From Bacteroidota bacterium (lineage in GTDB: Bacteria > Bacteroidota > Bacteroidia > Cytophagales > Cyclobacteriaceae): 6,220 bases of DNA. The stretch covers positions 1-6,220 of the forward strand of contig JAHEMS010000219.1 in the NCBI GenBank assembly GCA_024643595.1, given 5' to 3'. Position numbers and translations under genes: made by a program. How positions within the stretch are numbered: position 1 is the stretch's first letter; every line of letters starts with the position of its first letter. Below the pieces are notes generated by a model. It did no database searches and was not told the DNA's origin. It saw nothing but the letters and a program-made list of their open reading frames with translations. This document shows positions 1 to 6,203 of the stretch, piece by piece.

Positions 1-196
1 AGAGCGTATCACTTCTGGAAATGCTTTGAACCACTGAAACTCCAGCATTGAAATCAGAATTTTGATTCATTTTCTGAAGCATCCAGTCAACGAACCCCCT
101 CAGGAAATTGCCACTACCAAACTGCAATACCTTTACCGGGTAATACGTGCGGGGGAGTTGGTTAATAAATTTTTTTGCTGATTGAACAGTTGACAT
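1..196 (-). CDS. uxaB: Tagaturonate reductase (altronate oxidoreductase), N-terminal fragment cut by window edge
   Basis: Reading the minus strand from the ATG at 196-194 gives 65 open codons to the window edge, with no stop. Residues 24-38 read LQFGSGNFLRGFVDW and are followed by a GVSVVQSISRSDTL segment. This closely resembles the start of E. coli UxaB (IIQFGEGNFLRAFVDW, then a GVVVV segment) and does not resemble the UxuB start. The family is the polyol/mannitol-dehydrogenase type, in which this glycine-rich stretch opens the NAD-binding Rossmann domain. UxaB reduces D-tagaturonate to D-altronate with NADH in the cytoplasm, in the galacturonate branch of hexuronate breakdown. The full protein should be near 480 residues, so only about one seventh is visible. 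The gene is divergent from the uronate operon at 325, which suggests shared control. No clear Shine-Dalgarno site precedes the ATG. The family is fairly certain. The exact substrate (tagaturonate or fructuronate) is less certain from so short a piece. Confidence 0.85.
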   Translation of the reverse strand, partial: MSTVQSAKKFINQLPRTYYPVKVLQFGSGNFLRGFVDWMLQKMNQNSDFNAGVSVVQSISRSDTL

Positions 197-324
197 GAAT
201 CGGGCAATTAATACTTAGACTCAATCGCGGCAATTGACCCTTACAATCGCATCAGGGTATTATGCACTTTTTTCGTCATGAAGATAACGTTGAGAATATT
301 TAATTTGGCAACCAAAATGAATAC
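197..324. promoter_or_regulatory. Divergent intergenic control region between uxaB and the uronate operon
   Basis: These 128 bp separate two divergent sugar-acid genes and must hold both promoters. Two small perfect inverted repeats are visible: TCAAT-N7-ATTGA at 221-237 and ACCCT-N12-AGGGT at 237-258. They abut and overlap the rightward -35/-10 candidate, which is where a repressor operator would be expected. I could not find a convincing Bacteroidota-type -7 element (TAnnTTTG) on either strand; TAATTTG at 301-307 is one base short. No regulator gene lies in the window, so the binding protein is unknown, and half-sites this short could be chance. Confidence 0.4.
234..263 (+). promoter_or_regulatory. 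Sigma70-like promoter candidate for the uronate operon
   Basis: TTGACC at 234-239 and TATTAT at 258-263 are separated by 18 bp, close to the classical -35/-10 pattern. Transcription would start near 270, leaving a leader of about 55 nt before the ATG at 325. The ACCCT/AGGGT inverted repeat fills the spacer. Bacteroidota primary sigma factors usually prefer a different -7 element, so this match is suggestive only. Confidence 0.35.
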
Positions 325-1704
325 ATGATTAAAATAAATTCCGAACTGAAGCCAAGCCATCTCTCGCAAAAACTAAGTCGTTTCTGGGAATTATCTGGCA
401 CCAAGATCAACCTGATAGAAAAAAATTATGATGTAAGCAAAGGATCTCCTGTGTTTACAGTAGCGGGTAAATATTCCACCCGAGGCTGGACTGAATGGAC
501 ACAAGGGTTTCAATACGGTTCATCCATCCTGCAGTTTGACGCAACGGGTGAACAATCATTCCTCGAAATTGGCCGCAGGAAAACCGTTGAATGGATGGCC
601 CCACATGTCAGCCATATTGGCGTCCATGACCATGGTTTTAATAATGTGAGTACCTATGGCAACCTGCTTCGGCTTATGAAAGAAGGAAAAACTTCTTTCA
701 ATGAATGGGAAAAAGATTTTTATGAATTGGCCCTTAAAGTTTCAGGAGCTGTGCAGGCAAGCCGATGGACGGTCATTAAAAATGGTGGGTTCATTCATTC
801 ATTCAATGGAGCACATTCTCTTTTTGTTGATACCATTCGATCATGTAGGGCATTGACAGTAAGCCATAGCCTTGGGCATGTTTTTCAGGCGGAAGGCGAT
901 GTAAAGATTAATCTGCTGGAACGCGCACTTCAGCATATGAAAGCCACCGCAGAATATTCAATATATTATGGAGAAGGACGAGATACGTATGACATTTGGG
1001 GCAGAACGGCCCATGAAAGCGTTTTTAATGTAAAGGATGGAAATTTCAGATGCCCCAACACACAGCAAGGATACACCGGCTTCACCACCTGGACACGTGG
1101 ACTGGCCTGGGCCATGTGTGGTTTTGCGGAAGAATTGGAATGGATGGAGACCAGAAGTGAAAATGAACTAAGTGTTCTGGGTGGAAAAGACAGCATTATT
1201 GGCTTTATGATAAAGGCGGCAAAAGCTACCTGCGATTTCTATATTAACCAGACTCCTGTGGATGGTATTCCATATTGGGATACGGGTGCGCCCAATCTTC
1301 ATCTATTGAATGACTACTTAGATAAACCAGCCGATCCATTTAATGAATTTGAACCCGTGGATAGTTCGGCTGCCGCTATCGGCGCTCAGGGTTTACTGCG
1401 TCTTGGAAAATATTTATTGGATAAGAATGATTCCTCTGGCCAACAATATTGGCAGGCTGGACTAACCGTACTGAATACGCTACTTGACGAACCTTATTTG
1501 AGCACTAACCCGGACCATCAGGGACTTATCCTTCATTCAATCTATCACCGGCCCAATGGCTGGGATTACACACCTCCTGGTAGTAAAATCCCGAATGGTG
1601 AATCCAGCATGTGGGGGGATTATCATGCCCGTGAAGTCAGTTTGTATATGCAGCGTATAATTGATGACAAAAAATACTACACGTTCTTTAATTGTGTTCA
1701 ATGA
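325..1704 (+). CDS. Glycoside hydrolase family 88-type protein (unsaturated glucuronyl hydrolase-like)
   Basis: This 459-residue protein has the alpha/alpha-barrel signature regions of family 88. They are WTQGFQYGSSILQFDATGE (about 58-76), HDHGF (101-105), a helix with SLFVDTIRSC (165-174), WTRGLAWAMCGFAEELEW (256-273), DSSAAAIGAQGLLRL (346-360) and SSMWGDYHARE (427-437). In characterised unsaturated glucuronyl hydrolases two aspartates do the work (D88 and D149 in the Bacillus enzyme). By position the counterparts here are D102 and D169. Those enzymes hydrate the double bond of an unsaturated uronic acid left by a polysaccharide lyase and so release it from the neighbouring sugar. The protein is longer than the roughly 380-residue Bacillus enzyme. 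The N-terminus is polar, with no signal peptide or lipobox, so action is cytoplasmic on imported material. It is first in the operon, and its TGA overlaps the next ATG. Family membership is strong. The substrate is unknown, and the neighbours (a Gfo/Idh enzyme and an epimerase rather than KduI/KduD) leave room for a different uronide. Confidence 0.82.
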   Translation: MIKINSELKPSHLSQKLSRFWELSGTKINLIEKNYDVSKGSPVFTVAGKYSTRGWTEWTQGFQYGSSILQFDATGEQSFLEIGRRKTVEWMAPHVSHIGVHDHGFNNVSTYGNLLRLMKEGKTSFNEWEKDFYELALKVSGAVQASRWTVIKNGGFIHSFNGAHSLFVDTIRSCRALTVSHSLGHVFQAEGDVKINLLERALQHMKATAEYSIYYGEGRDTYDIWGRTAHESVFNVKDGNFRCPNTQQGYTGFTTWTRGLAWAMCGFAEELEWMETRSENELSVLGGKDSIIGFMIKAAKATCDFYINQTPVDGIPYWDTGAPNLHLLNDYLDKPADPFNEFEPVDSSAAAIGAQGLLRLGKYLLDKNDSSGQQYWQAGLTVLNTLLDEPYLSTNPDHQGLILHSIYHRPNGWDYTPPGSKIPNGESSMWGDYHAREVSLYMQRIIDDKKYYTFFNCVQ

Positions 1705-2534
1705 GTGCAAAGCCACTAAACGATCTCTCGCAACTGTGCATTCATACCATCACCACTAAGCCCTGGAATATTGAAACAGCTGCACAAAATTTTTCAAAAG
1801 CCGGTGTTAAGGGCATTACAGTTTGGCGTGATGCATTAACCGGTAGAAATATTAAGCAAACGGGGCAGCAGTTACGAGATGCCGGTTTAGAAATTGTTTC
1901 ACTTTGCCGAGGCGGATTTTTCCCATCCATTGATGTCTCAAAAAGAAAGGCAGCGCTGGATGATAACCGAAAAGCGATTCAAGAAGCTGCCGAACTGGGC
2001 GCACCGATGATTGTCTTGGTTTGCGGATCAGATCCTCTTCAACCGTTAGAAGAATCGCGCAAGCAAATTCAAGATGGCATCATGTCCGTTCTTCCCGAGG
2101 CGAAAGCTGCCGGTATCAAGCTGGCGATCGAACCGTTGCATCCGATGTACGCGGACACACGATCGGCCGTCAATTCGTTAGGCCAGGCGAATGATATGGC
2201 TTGCGAAATAAACTCACCCCTCGTTGGAGTAGCCGTTGATGTATACCATCTATGGTGGGATCCTCACCTCGAGCAAGAGATAAAGCGATGCGGCAGGAAT
2301 AATCATTTGTATGCGTTTCATATCTGCGACTGGAATGTGCCCACCGCAGACTTTCTGTGGGACAGAGGTCTTATGGGTGAAGGTTGTATTCCGATAAAAA
2401 AAATCCGATCATGGGTGGAAGATACCGGCTTTCAGGGTTTCTACGAAGTTGAAATTTTTAGTAATAAATTCTGGAGTGAAGATCAATCTGTATTCTTAAA
2501 TAAAATTATAAAGGCATACCAAGAAAAATCATAG
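1701..2534 (+). CDS. Sugar phosphate isomerase/epimerase family protein (xylose isomerase-like TIM barrel)
   Basis: With the ATG at 1701 the protein is 277 residues. It is a TIM barrel of the AP-endonuclease-2/xylose-isomerase-like superfamily (inosose dehydratase, hydroxypyruvate isomerase, tagatose/psicose epimerase). The likely divalent-metal ligands appear in family order: E144 in LAIEPLHP, D180 with H183 in VDVYHLWWDP, H207 in AFHICDW, and E249 or E251 in FYEVEIFS. A GLMGEGCIPI loop (223-232) precedes the last strand, as in related isomerases. The start is chosen at 1701 because this ATG overlaps the upstream TGA (ATGA), a typical sign of translational coupling; an in-frame TTG at 1692 would add only three residues. 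In the operon it sits just before a Gfo/Idh oxidoreductase, a frequent pairing in which one enzyme oxidises a sugar carbon and the other isomerises, epimerises or cleaves the keto-sugar. The substrate is not identifiable. There is no signal peptide, so it is cytoplasmic. Confidence 0.8.
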   Translation: MSAKPLNDLSQLCIHTITTKPWNIETAAQNFSKAGVKGITVWRDALTGRNIKQTGQQLRDAGLEIVSLCRGGFFPSIDVSKRKAALDDNRKAIQEAAELGAPMIVLVCGSDPLQPLEESRKQIQDGIMSVLPEAKAAGIKLAIEPLHPMYADTRSAVNSLGQANDMACEINSPLVGVAVDVYHLWWDPHLEQEIKRCGRNNHLYAFHICDWNVPTADFLWDRGLMGEGCIPIKKIRSWVEDTGFQGFYEVEIFSNKFWSEDQSVFLNKIIKAYQEKS

Positions 2535-2582
2535 AATCAATATCAACTACTGAGTACAATTAAACTTGAATACTTCAATATT

Positions 2583-3728
2583 ATGAAAGAACATAAAGTA
2601 GGAATTATCATGAATGGTGTAACGGGCAGAATGGGTACCAACCAACACCTGTTGAGATCCATTGCTGAAATCATCAAACAGGGTGGAGTAAAAATAAATG
2701 CCGGGGAAGTGATTATGCCCGACCCCATTCTTGTAGGTCGTGATAAAAACAAATTGGAAAAACTTTGTGCCCAGTCGGGTGTAAAAAAAATGACCACCAA
2801 CCTGGAAGAAGCGCTCGCAGATCGTAACAACATCATATACTTCGATGCACAAACTACAGGAAGAAGAGCCGATGCCGTGAAACAAGCGGTTAAAGCCGGT
2901 AAACATATTTATTGCGAGAAACCAATCGCCGTGGACACAAAGACGGCATTGGAACTACATCAATTATGCGTGGATGCCAACGTGAAGAATGGCGTAGTGC
3001 AAGATAAACTCTGGTTACCCGGAATACTCAAATTAAAGAGGCTGATCCAGCAAGGGTTCTTTGGCGAAATTCTTTCGGTAAGAGGTGAGTTTGGTTATTG
3101 GGTTTTCGAAGGAGATAATATTCCAGCACAGCGCCCTTCCTGGAATTACCGAAAAGAAGATGATGGAGGCATAATCGTGGATATGCTTTGTCACTGGCGG
3201 TATGTATTGGATAACGTTTTTGGAAAAGTAAAATCGGTTTCATGCCTCGGCGCCACACATATTAAAAAACGTATTGACGAACAGGGCCAACCATACACAT
3301 GCACGGCTGATGACGCTGCTTACGCAACCTTCGAACTGGAAAATGGTGTAATCGCGCACTTCAATTCATCATGGACTGTTCGGGTTAGGCGCGATGACCT
3401 GCTTACTCTTCAAGTTGATGGAACGAAAGGTACCGCTGTGGCTGGCTTGCGCGAATGTTACATACAACATTATGGCAGCACCCCTAAACCTGTTTGGAAT
3501 CCAGATATTCAACAACCCATCAATTTCTTTGATGGTTGGTCTAAAGTTCCCGAACAAGAAACTTACGACAATGCATTTAAAGTGCAGTGGGAGTTATTCT
3601 TAAAACATGTTGTGAAAGATGAACCATTCCCCTGGGATTTAAGAGACGGCGCACGCGGCGTTCAGCTGGCTGAAAAAGGAATTGAAAGTTGGGAGAAAAG
3701 GTGCTGGGTTGATGTCCCCGCTATATAA
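2583..3728 (+). CDS. Gfo/Idh/MocA family oxidoreductase
   Basis: This 381-residue, full-length NAD(P)-dependent sugar dehydrogenase-like protein begins with a Rossmann fold. Its nucleotide loop reads GIIMNGVTGRMG (7-18) in place of the common GxGxxG. The second strand ends VGRD (51-54); the arginine there may favour NADP, which is inference. The family's CEKP motif is at 111-114, with the usual catalytic lysine K113. The C-terminal substrate domain carries RPSWNYRKEDDGG (184-196) and then D200 and H204 in IIVDMLCHW, matching the GG-x-x-x-D-x-x-x-H pattern of catalytic residues. GEFGYWVFEGD (168-178) and TADDAAYATF (241-250) belong to a subfamily I recall as strongly conserved across several phyla in similar uronate-type clusters. 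It probably oxidises or reduces a hydroxyl/keto group of the sugar released by the upstream hydrolase. It lies 48 bp after the isomerase and 9 bp before the SDR. The exact substrate is unknown. Confidence 0.85.
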   Translation: MKEHKVGIIMNGVTGRMGTNQHLLRSIAEIIKQGGVKINAGEVIMPDPILVGRDKNKLEKLCAQSGVKKMTTNLEEALADRNNIIYFDAQTTGRRADAVKQAVKAGKHIYCEKPIAVDTKTALELHQLCVDANVKNGVVQDKLWLPGILKLKRLIQQGFFGEILSVRGEFGYWVFEGDNIPAQRPSWNYRKEDDGGIIVDMLCHWRYVLDNVFGKVKSVSCLGATHIKKRIDEQGQPYTCTADDAAYATFELENGVIAHFNSSWTVRVRRDDLLTLQVDGTKGTAVAGLRECYIQHYGSTPKPVWNPDIQQPINFFDGWSKVPEQETYDNAFKVQWELFLKHVVKDEPFPWDLRDGARGVQLAEKGIESWEKRCWVDVPAI

Positions 3729-3737
3729 TTTAATATC

Positions 3738-4508
3738 ATGAGAAGAGTTGCGTTAATCACCGGAGGTAGCAGAGGAATTGGTCTGGGTATCGCCCAGCAC
3801 CTTGCCAAGAACGGTTTTGATATCGCTATCAATGGCGTGCGGGATGAGTCAGCCGTTACCGAAGTGATCACCACATTGAAGCGCTTTGGGACGAATGTCA
3901 TTTATTGTCAGGGAAGTATTTCTTCAACCGATGACAGAAAAAGAATTATTCAACAAGTTAAAGATCACCTGGGCAAGTTACATGTGCTGGTGAATAATGC
4001 GGGTATTGCTCCAAAGGAAAGACGCGATGTGCTGGAAACATCCGAAGAAAGTTTCGACGATGTTTTGTCGACCAACCTGAAAGGAAATTATTTCTTAACA
4101 CAATTGTCCGCCAACTGGATGATTGAGCAAAAGAAATCGGATAACACATTTCAAGGTTGCATCATTAACGTATCTTCCATATCGGCTACAGTTGCGTCTG
4201 TCAATCGTGGAGAATATTGCATTTCAAAGGCAGGGCTGAGTATGTCAACTCAATTATTTGCTGTGCGATTAGGAGAATTTGAAATTCCCGTATTTGAAGT
4301 TCGACCAGGAATCATCAGCACGGACATGACGGCTGGCGTAAAAGAAAAATATGATAAGTTAATTGATGGCGGGCTCACCATTCAAAAGCGCTGGGGTTCA
4401 CCCGACGATGTAGGCAGTGTGGTTGCTTCTTTGGCGATAGGTCATTTCCCTTACTCCACAGGTCAAGTGATTATGGTAGATGGTGGTTTGACCATCCCAA
4501 GATTATAA
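3738..4508 (+). CDS. Short-chain dehydrogenase/reductase, of the type often labelled 3-ketoacyl-ACP reductase
   Basis: This complete classical SDR has 256 residues. The cofactor loop TGGSRGIG is at 8-15, NNAG at 86-89, the structural asparagine at N113, and the catalytic set S147, Y160, K164 lies in INVSSISA and YCISKAG. The Ser-to-Tyr spacing of 13 fits FabG-like enzymes. RPGIIST (189-195) and VDGG (247-250) are also typical. The residue after the second strand is not acidic (INGVRD, 31-36), which hints at NADP(H) use; this is inference. Automatic naming would probably call it FabG. Its place between a Gfo/Idh enzyme and uxuA argues for a sugar-acid oxidoreductase instead. One attractive role is fructuronate reductase (fructuronate to mannonate), since Bacillus subtilis UxuB is an SDR and no other enzyme supplying mannonate is visible here. 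Another is reduction of a keto-sugar intermediate made by the neighbouring enzymes. It starts 9 bp after the preceding stop, so co-transcription is likely. Confidence 0.83.
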   Translation: MRRVALITGGSRGIGLGIAQHLAKNGFDIAINGVRDESAVTEVITTLKRFGTNVIYCQGSISSTDDRKRIIQQVKDHLGKLHVLVNNAGIAPKERRDVLETSEESFDDVLSTNLKGNYFLTQLSANWMIEQKKSDNTFQGCIINVSSISATVASVNRGEYCISKAGLSMSTQLFAVRLGEFEIPVFEVRPGIISTDMTAGVKEKYDKLIDGGLTIQKRWGSPDDVGSVVASLAIGHFPYSTGQVIMVDGGLTIPRL

Positions 4509-4572
4509 ACAGATTGAACTAATTTTATCAAAAGAATCTTTATTCGATAGCGCTTAATAAACTATTTACATT

Positions 4573-5748
4573 ATGATTTTAATGGAACAAACAATGCGGT
4601 GGTTCGGGCCAAAGGATCCGGTAAGTTTATCCGATATCCGGCAGGCAGGATGCACCGGTGTAGTGACCGCCTTACATCATATCCCTGTGGGAGAAATTTG
4701 GACGTTGGAAGAGATCAACATTCGTAAAAAACAAATTGAGGATGCAGGGCTTTCCTGGACAGTGATCGAAAGTCTTCCGGTACATGAAGAGATCAAAAAG
4801 CAATCGGGTGAATACCTTACGTGGATCGAAAACTATAAGATCAGTTTAAAGAATGTTGCCGCCTGCGGTTTGAAAGTAGTGACTTATAATTTCATGCCTA
4901 TCCTCGATTGGATGCGCACCGACCCGCGATTTACTATGCCTGATGGAAGTAAAGCCTTGCGCTTTGAGAAATCCGCTTTCATTGCATTCGATCTGTTTTT
5001 ATTAAAGCGGCCCGAAGCGGAGAAAGATTATACAGCTGATGAAATTATGAAAGCGAAAAATCGCTTTGAAAGCATGACGCCCGTTGAAAAAGAAACACTC
5101 TACAATAATGCCTTACTGGGTTTGCCTGGAAGTGAGGAACGCTTTACGGAAGAACAAATATTAACGGCATTAAAAACGTATGCGCATATCGACGCGAAAA
5201 AATTAAAAGAGCATTTGTTCTATTTCTTGCAACAAGTTGTTCCTACTGCAGAATCACTCGGGCTTAAGTTAGCCATTCATCCGGATGATCCCCCATATCC
5301 TATTTTAGGATTGCCCAGGGTGGTGAGTACAGAACAAGATGCTAAAGAATTATTGGAGGCTGCTCCTTCAAAAGCAAATGGTCTTTGTTTTTGCACAGGT
5401 TCTTATGGGGTAAGATCGACCAACGATTTGCCGGGAATGGTAAATCGGTTAGGAGAACATATTCACTTTTTACATTTAAGAAATACCAGGCGAGATGCCG
5501 ATGGAAATTTCTTCGAAGCCGACCACCTCGATGGTGATACTGACATGCCTGCGGTAGTTCGCGAAATTGTTATGCTCATGAAACGTACGGGGCAGTCAAT
5601 CCCCATGAGGCCAGATCATGGACACCAGATGTTGGATGACCTAAATAACCAAAAGAAAACGTTGCCCGGTTATACCGGCATCGGTAGATTAAGAGGACTC
5701 GCTGAATTAAGAGGACTGGAGTTAGGCATTAGCCGGTATTTAAATTAA
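4573..5748 (+). CDS. uxuA: D-mannonate dehydratase
   Basis: The enzyme removes water from D-mannonate to give 2-keto-3-deoxy-D-gluconate, the exit step of glucuronate catabolism, in the cytoplasm. The 391-residue protein aligns from end to end with E. coli UxuA (394 residues). Shared landmarks include GVVTALHHIP (29-38), YNFMPILDWMRTDP (105-118), DGSKALRF (124-131), HPDDPPYPILGLPR (236-249), CTGSYGVR (274-281) and RPDHGHQMLDD (346-356). The expected Mn2+ ligands are H236, C274, H301 and D348, with H349 as a likely catalytic residue; their spacing matches the pattern I recall for the Streptococcus suis enzyme. It retains the mid-protein insertion (about 120-205) of Gram-negative UxuA. The second in-frame ATG at 4582 gives MEQT, exactly the E. 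coli N-terminus, so the true start may be there instead of 4573. The 64-bp gap upstream is the longest in the operon but shows no clear promoter. Identification is very secure. Confidence 0.97.
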   Translation: MILMEQTMRWFGPKDPVSLSDIRQAGCTGVVTALHHIPVGEIWTLEEINIRKKQIEDAGLSWTVIESLPVHEEIKKQSGEYLTWIENYKISLKNVAACGLKVVTYNFMPILDWMRTDPRFTMPDGSKALRFEKSAFIAFDLFLLKRPEAEKDYTADEIMKAKNRFESMTPVEKETLYNNALLGLPGSEERFTEEQILTALKTYAHIDAKKLKEHLFYFLQQVVPTAESLGLKLAIHPDDPPYPILGLPRVVSTEQDAKELLEAAPSKANGLCFCTGSYGVRSTNDLPGMVNRLGEHIHFLHLRNTRRDADGNFFEADHLDGDTDMPAVVREIVMLMKRTGQSIPMRPDHGHQMLDDLNNQKKTLPGYTGIGRLRGLAELRGLELGISRYLN

Positions 5749-5789
5749 GTATGACCTGACTCATTTCGTCCGGCGTGTCCGAATTCACT

Positions 5790-5830
5790 TTACTGGTTAT
5801 CGATTTATTTTCCGGTAATTTCTTTCTTTT
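5790..5830 (+). terminator. Possible weak terminator of the uronate operon
   Basis: TTACTGG at 5790-5796 can pair with CCGGTAA at 5812-5818 (seven pairs, one G-U) around a 15-nt loop. A T-rich stretch follows (5819-5830). It lies 42 bp beyond the uxuA stop. The long loop and interrupted T-run make it weak. No better plus-strand structure is visible before the convergent minus-strand element. Confidence 0.35.
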
Positions 5831-5839
5831 AAAAATCCG

Positions 5840-5864
5840 ATGTGCATAAAGTAAAAACGGCAAT
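5840..5864. repeat. Direct repeat, copy 1 (partner at 6196-6220)
   Basis: ATGTGCATAAA, two variable bases, then AAAAACGGCAAT. The partner at 6196-6220 is identical at 23 of 25 positions (GT here, TC there). On the minus strand it spans the terminator's right arm and T-run and an ATGCACAT start-codon region. In this copy the reading frame after ATGCAC does not continue into nuclease sequence, so only the edge of the unit is duplicated. Distance between copies is 356 bp. Confidence 0.85.
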
Positions 5865-5881
5865 CAAATTTGATTGCCGTT
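5856..5881 (-). terminator. Perfect 26-bp palindrome with T-run: intrinsic terminator of the minus-strand tRNA-like/GIY-YIG unit
   Basis: The 13-bp arms AACGGCAATCAAA and TTTGATTGCCGTT are perfectly complementary with no spacer, centred between 5868 and 5869. Read on the minus strand the hairpin ends GCCGTTTTT, the classic terminator layout. On the plus strand no T-run follows, so it works leftward only. Its first base overlaps the terminal A of the CCA of the tRNA-like remnant, the arrangement expected just after a tRNA gene. The first nine bases of a second copy (ending at the window edge) occupy 6212-6220. Confidence 0.85.
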
Positions 5882-5940
5882 GGTCGAGATGAGAGGATTC
5901 CCCCGATGCACGGGGCGGCCTCCGCGGCTCTAACGCTCAG
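5881..5940 (-). pseudogene. Degenerate tRNA 3' end (tRNA-like remnant) ending in CCA
   Basis: On the minus strand the segment starts with GTTAGAGC (5934-5927), a typical 3' half of a tRNA D-arm. It ends with AATCCTCTCATCTCGACCA (5899-5881), which looks like the end of a T-loop, the T-stem 3' strand, the acceptor 3' strand, discriminator A and CCA. It is not a working tRNA. There is no anticodon arm, the expected T-arm 5' side (AGAGGTTCG) is replaced by a GC-rich hairpin, and no matching 5' acceptor strand (CGAGATG) was found nearby. An acceptor starting with C and having A73 would fit a tRNA-Pro ancestor, but this is a guess. It lies between the GIY-YIG gene and a terminator, which suggests that the unit arose from a tRNA locus. 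Confidence 0.6.
5901..5915. repeat. GC-rich hairpin inside the tRNA-like remnant
   Basis: CCCCG-ATGCA-CGGGG is a perfect 5-bp stem with a 5-nt loop, followed directly by a second small hairpin (GCGG-CCT-CCGC, 5915-5925). Together they form a strongly GC-rich island in AT-rich surroundings, exactly where the T-arm 5' strand and the variable/anticodon region of a tRNA should be. This looks like a later insertion or replacement. Confidence 0.6.
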
Positions 5941-5951
5941 AAATAATATGT

Positions 5952-6203
5952 TCATAAAAAGAATTCACCAAAAGCACGTTTGATGTAGTCCTTGTTCCTG
6001 CTCTTCTTCAGATAAATCTCAAATTCTAATGCGGCAGTTTTAGTATCAAAGGATCGCTGAAATATAAACTTCCATGGTCCACGATTGCACGTGGACTTAT
6101 TCAAACCAGCATTGTGCGCCATAAGACGTTGTGAAGGATCTGTCGTATAGCCATAATACCACAAACCTGTAGTTTCAGATGCTATGATATAGACCATGTG
6201 CAT
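5952..6203 (-). CDS. Small GIY-YIG domain nuclease-like protein
   Basis: This 83-residue protein consists of a single GIY-YIG domain of the stand-alone type (UvrC N-terminal domain-like, UPF0213/COG2827 group). The motif appears as VYI (4-6) and YYG (16-18). R26 and H30 follow in SQRLMAHN, and E62 in FEIYLKK is the likely metal-binding glutamate. All the residues expected for activity are therefore present, and the length is usual for the group. Such proteins are predicted DNA nucleases, and their cellular role is mostly unknown. The ATG at 6203 is preceded in frame by a TGA at 6209-6207, so translation cannot start further upstream. A second ATG at 6197 is an alternative start. The start codon lies within about ten bases of the T-run of a (partly visible) terminator, leaving no room for a promoter. 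The gene is followed by a tRNA-like remnant and a second terminator, and is convergent to the uronate operon. It looks like part of a repeated, possibly mobile unit unrelated to sugar metabolism. Confidence 0.85.
   Translation of the reverse strand: MHMVYIIASETTGLWYYGYTTDPSQRLMAHNAGLNKSTCNRGPWKFIFQRSFDTKTAALEFEIYLKKSRNKDYIKRAFGEFFL

Noticed and set aside
966..1196. Minus-strand open frame within the glycoside hydrolase gene
   Set aside because: Lies opposite the conserved WTRGLAWAM region; no domain or start-site support.
1692..1700. TTG start for the TIM-barrel isomerase, three codons before the ATG at 1701
   Set aside because: The ATG at 1701 forms an ATGA overlap with the upstream stop and is a standard codon; the extra MCS adds nothing conserved.
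2561..2568. TAAACTTG as a Bacteroidota -7 promoter element before the Gfo/Idh gene
   Set aside because: One mismatch to TAnnTTTG and no TTG at the expected upstream distance; the gap is only 48 bp and co-transcription is more likely.
2547..2906. Antisense open frame inside the Gfo/Idh gene (two overlapping minus-strand frames here)
   Set aside because: Entirely within a well-supported gene; the translation is low-complexity F/S/V-rich with no recognisable domain.
3394..3603. Plus-strand open frame in another reading frame of the Gfo/Idh gene
   Set aside because: Shadow of the real frame, with no recognisable protein features.
5881..5940. Intact tRNA gene on the minus strand
   Set aside because: The D-arm piece and 3' CCA end are present, but the T-loop consensus, anticodon arm and 5' acceptor strand are missing.
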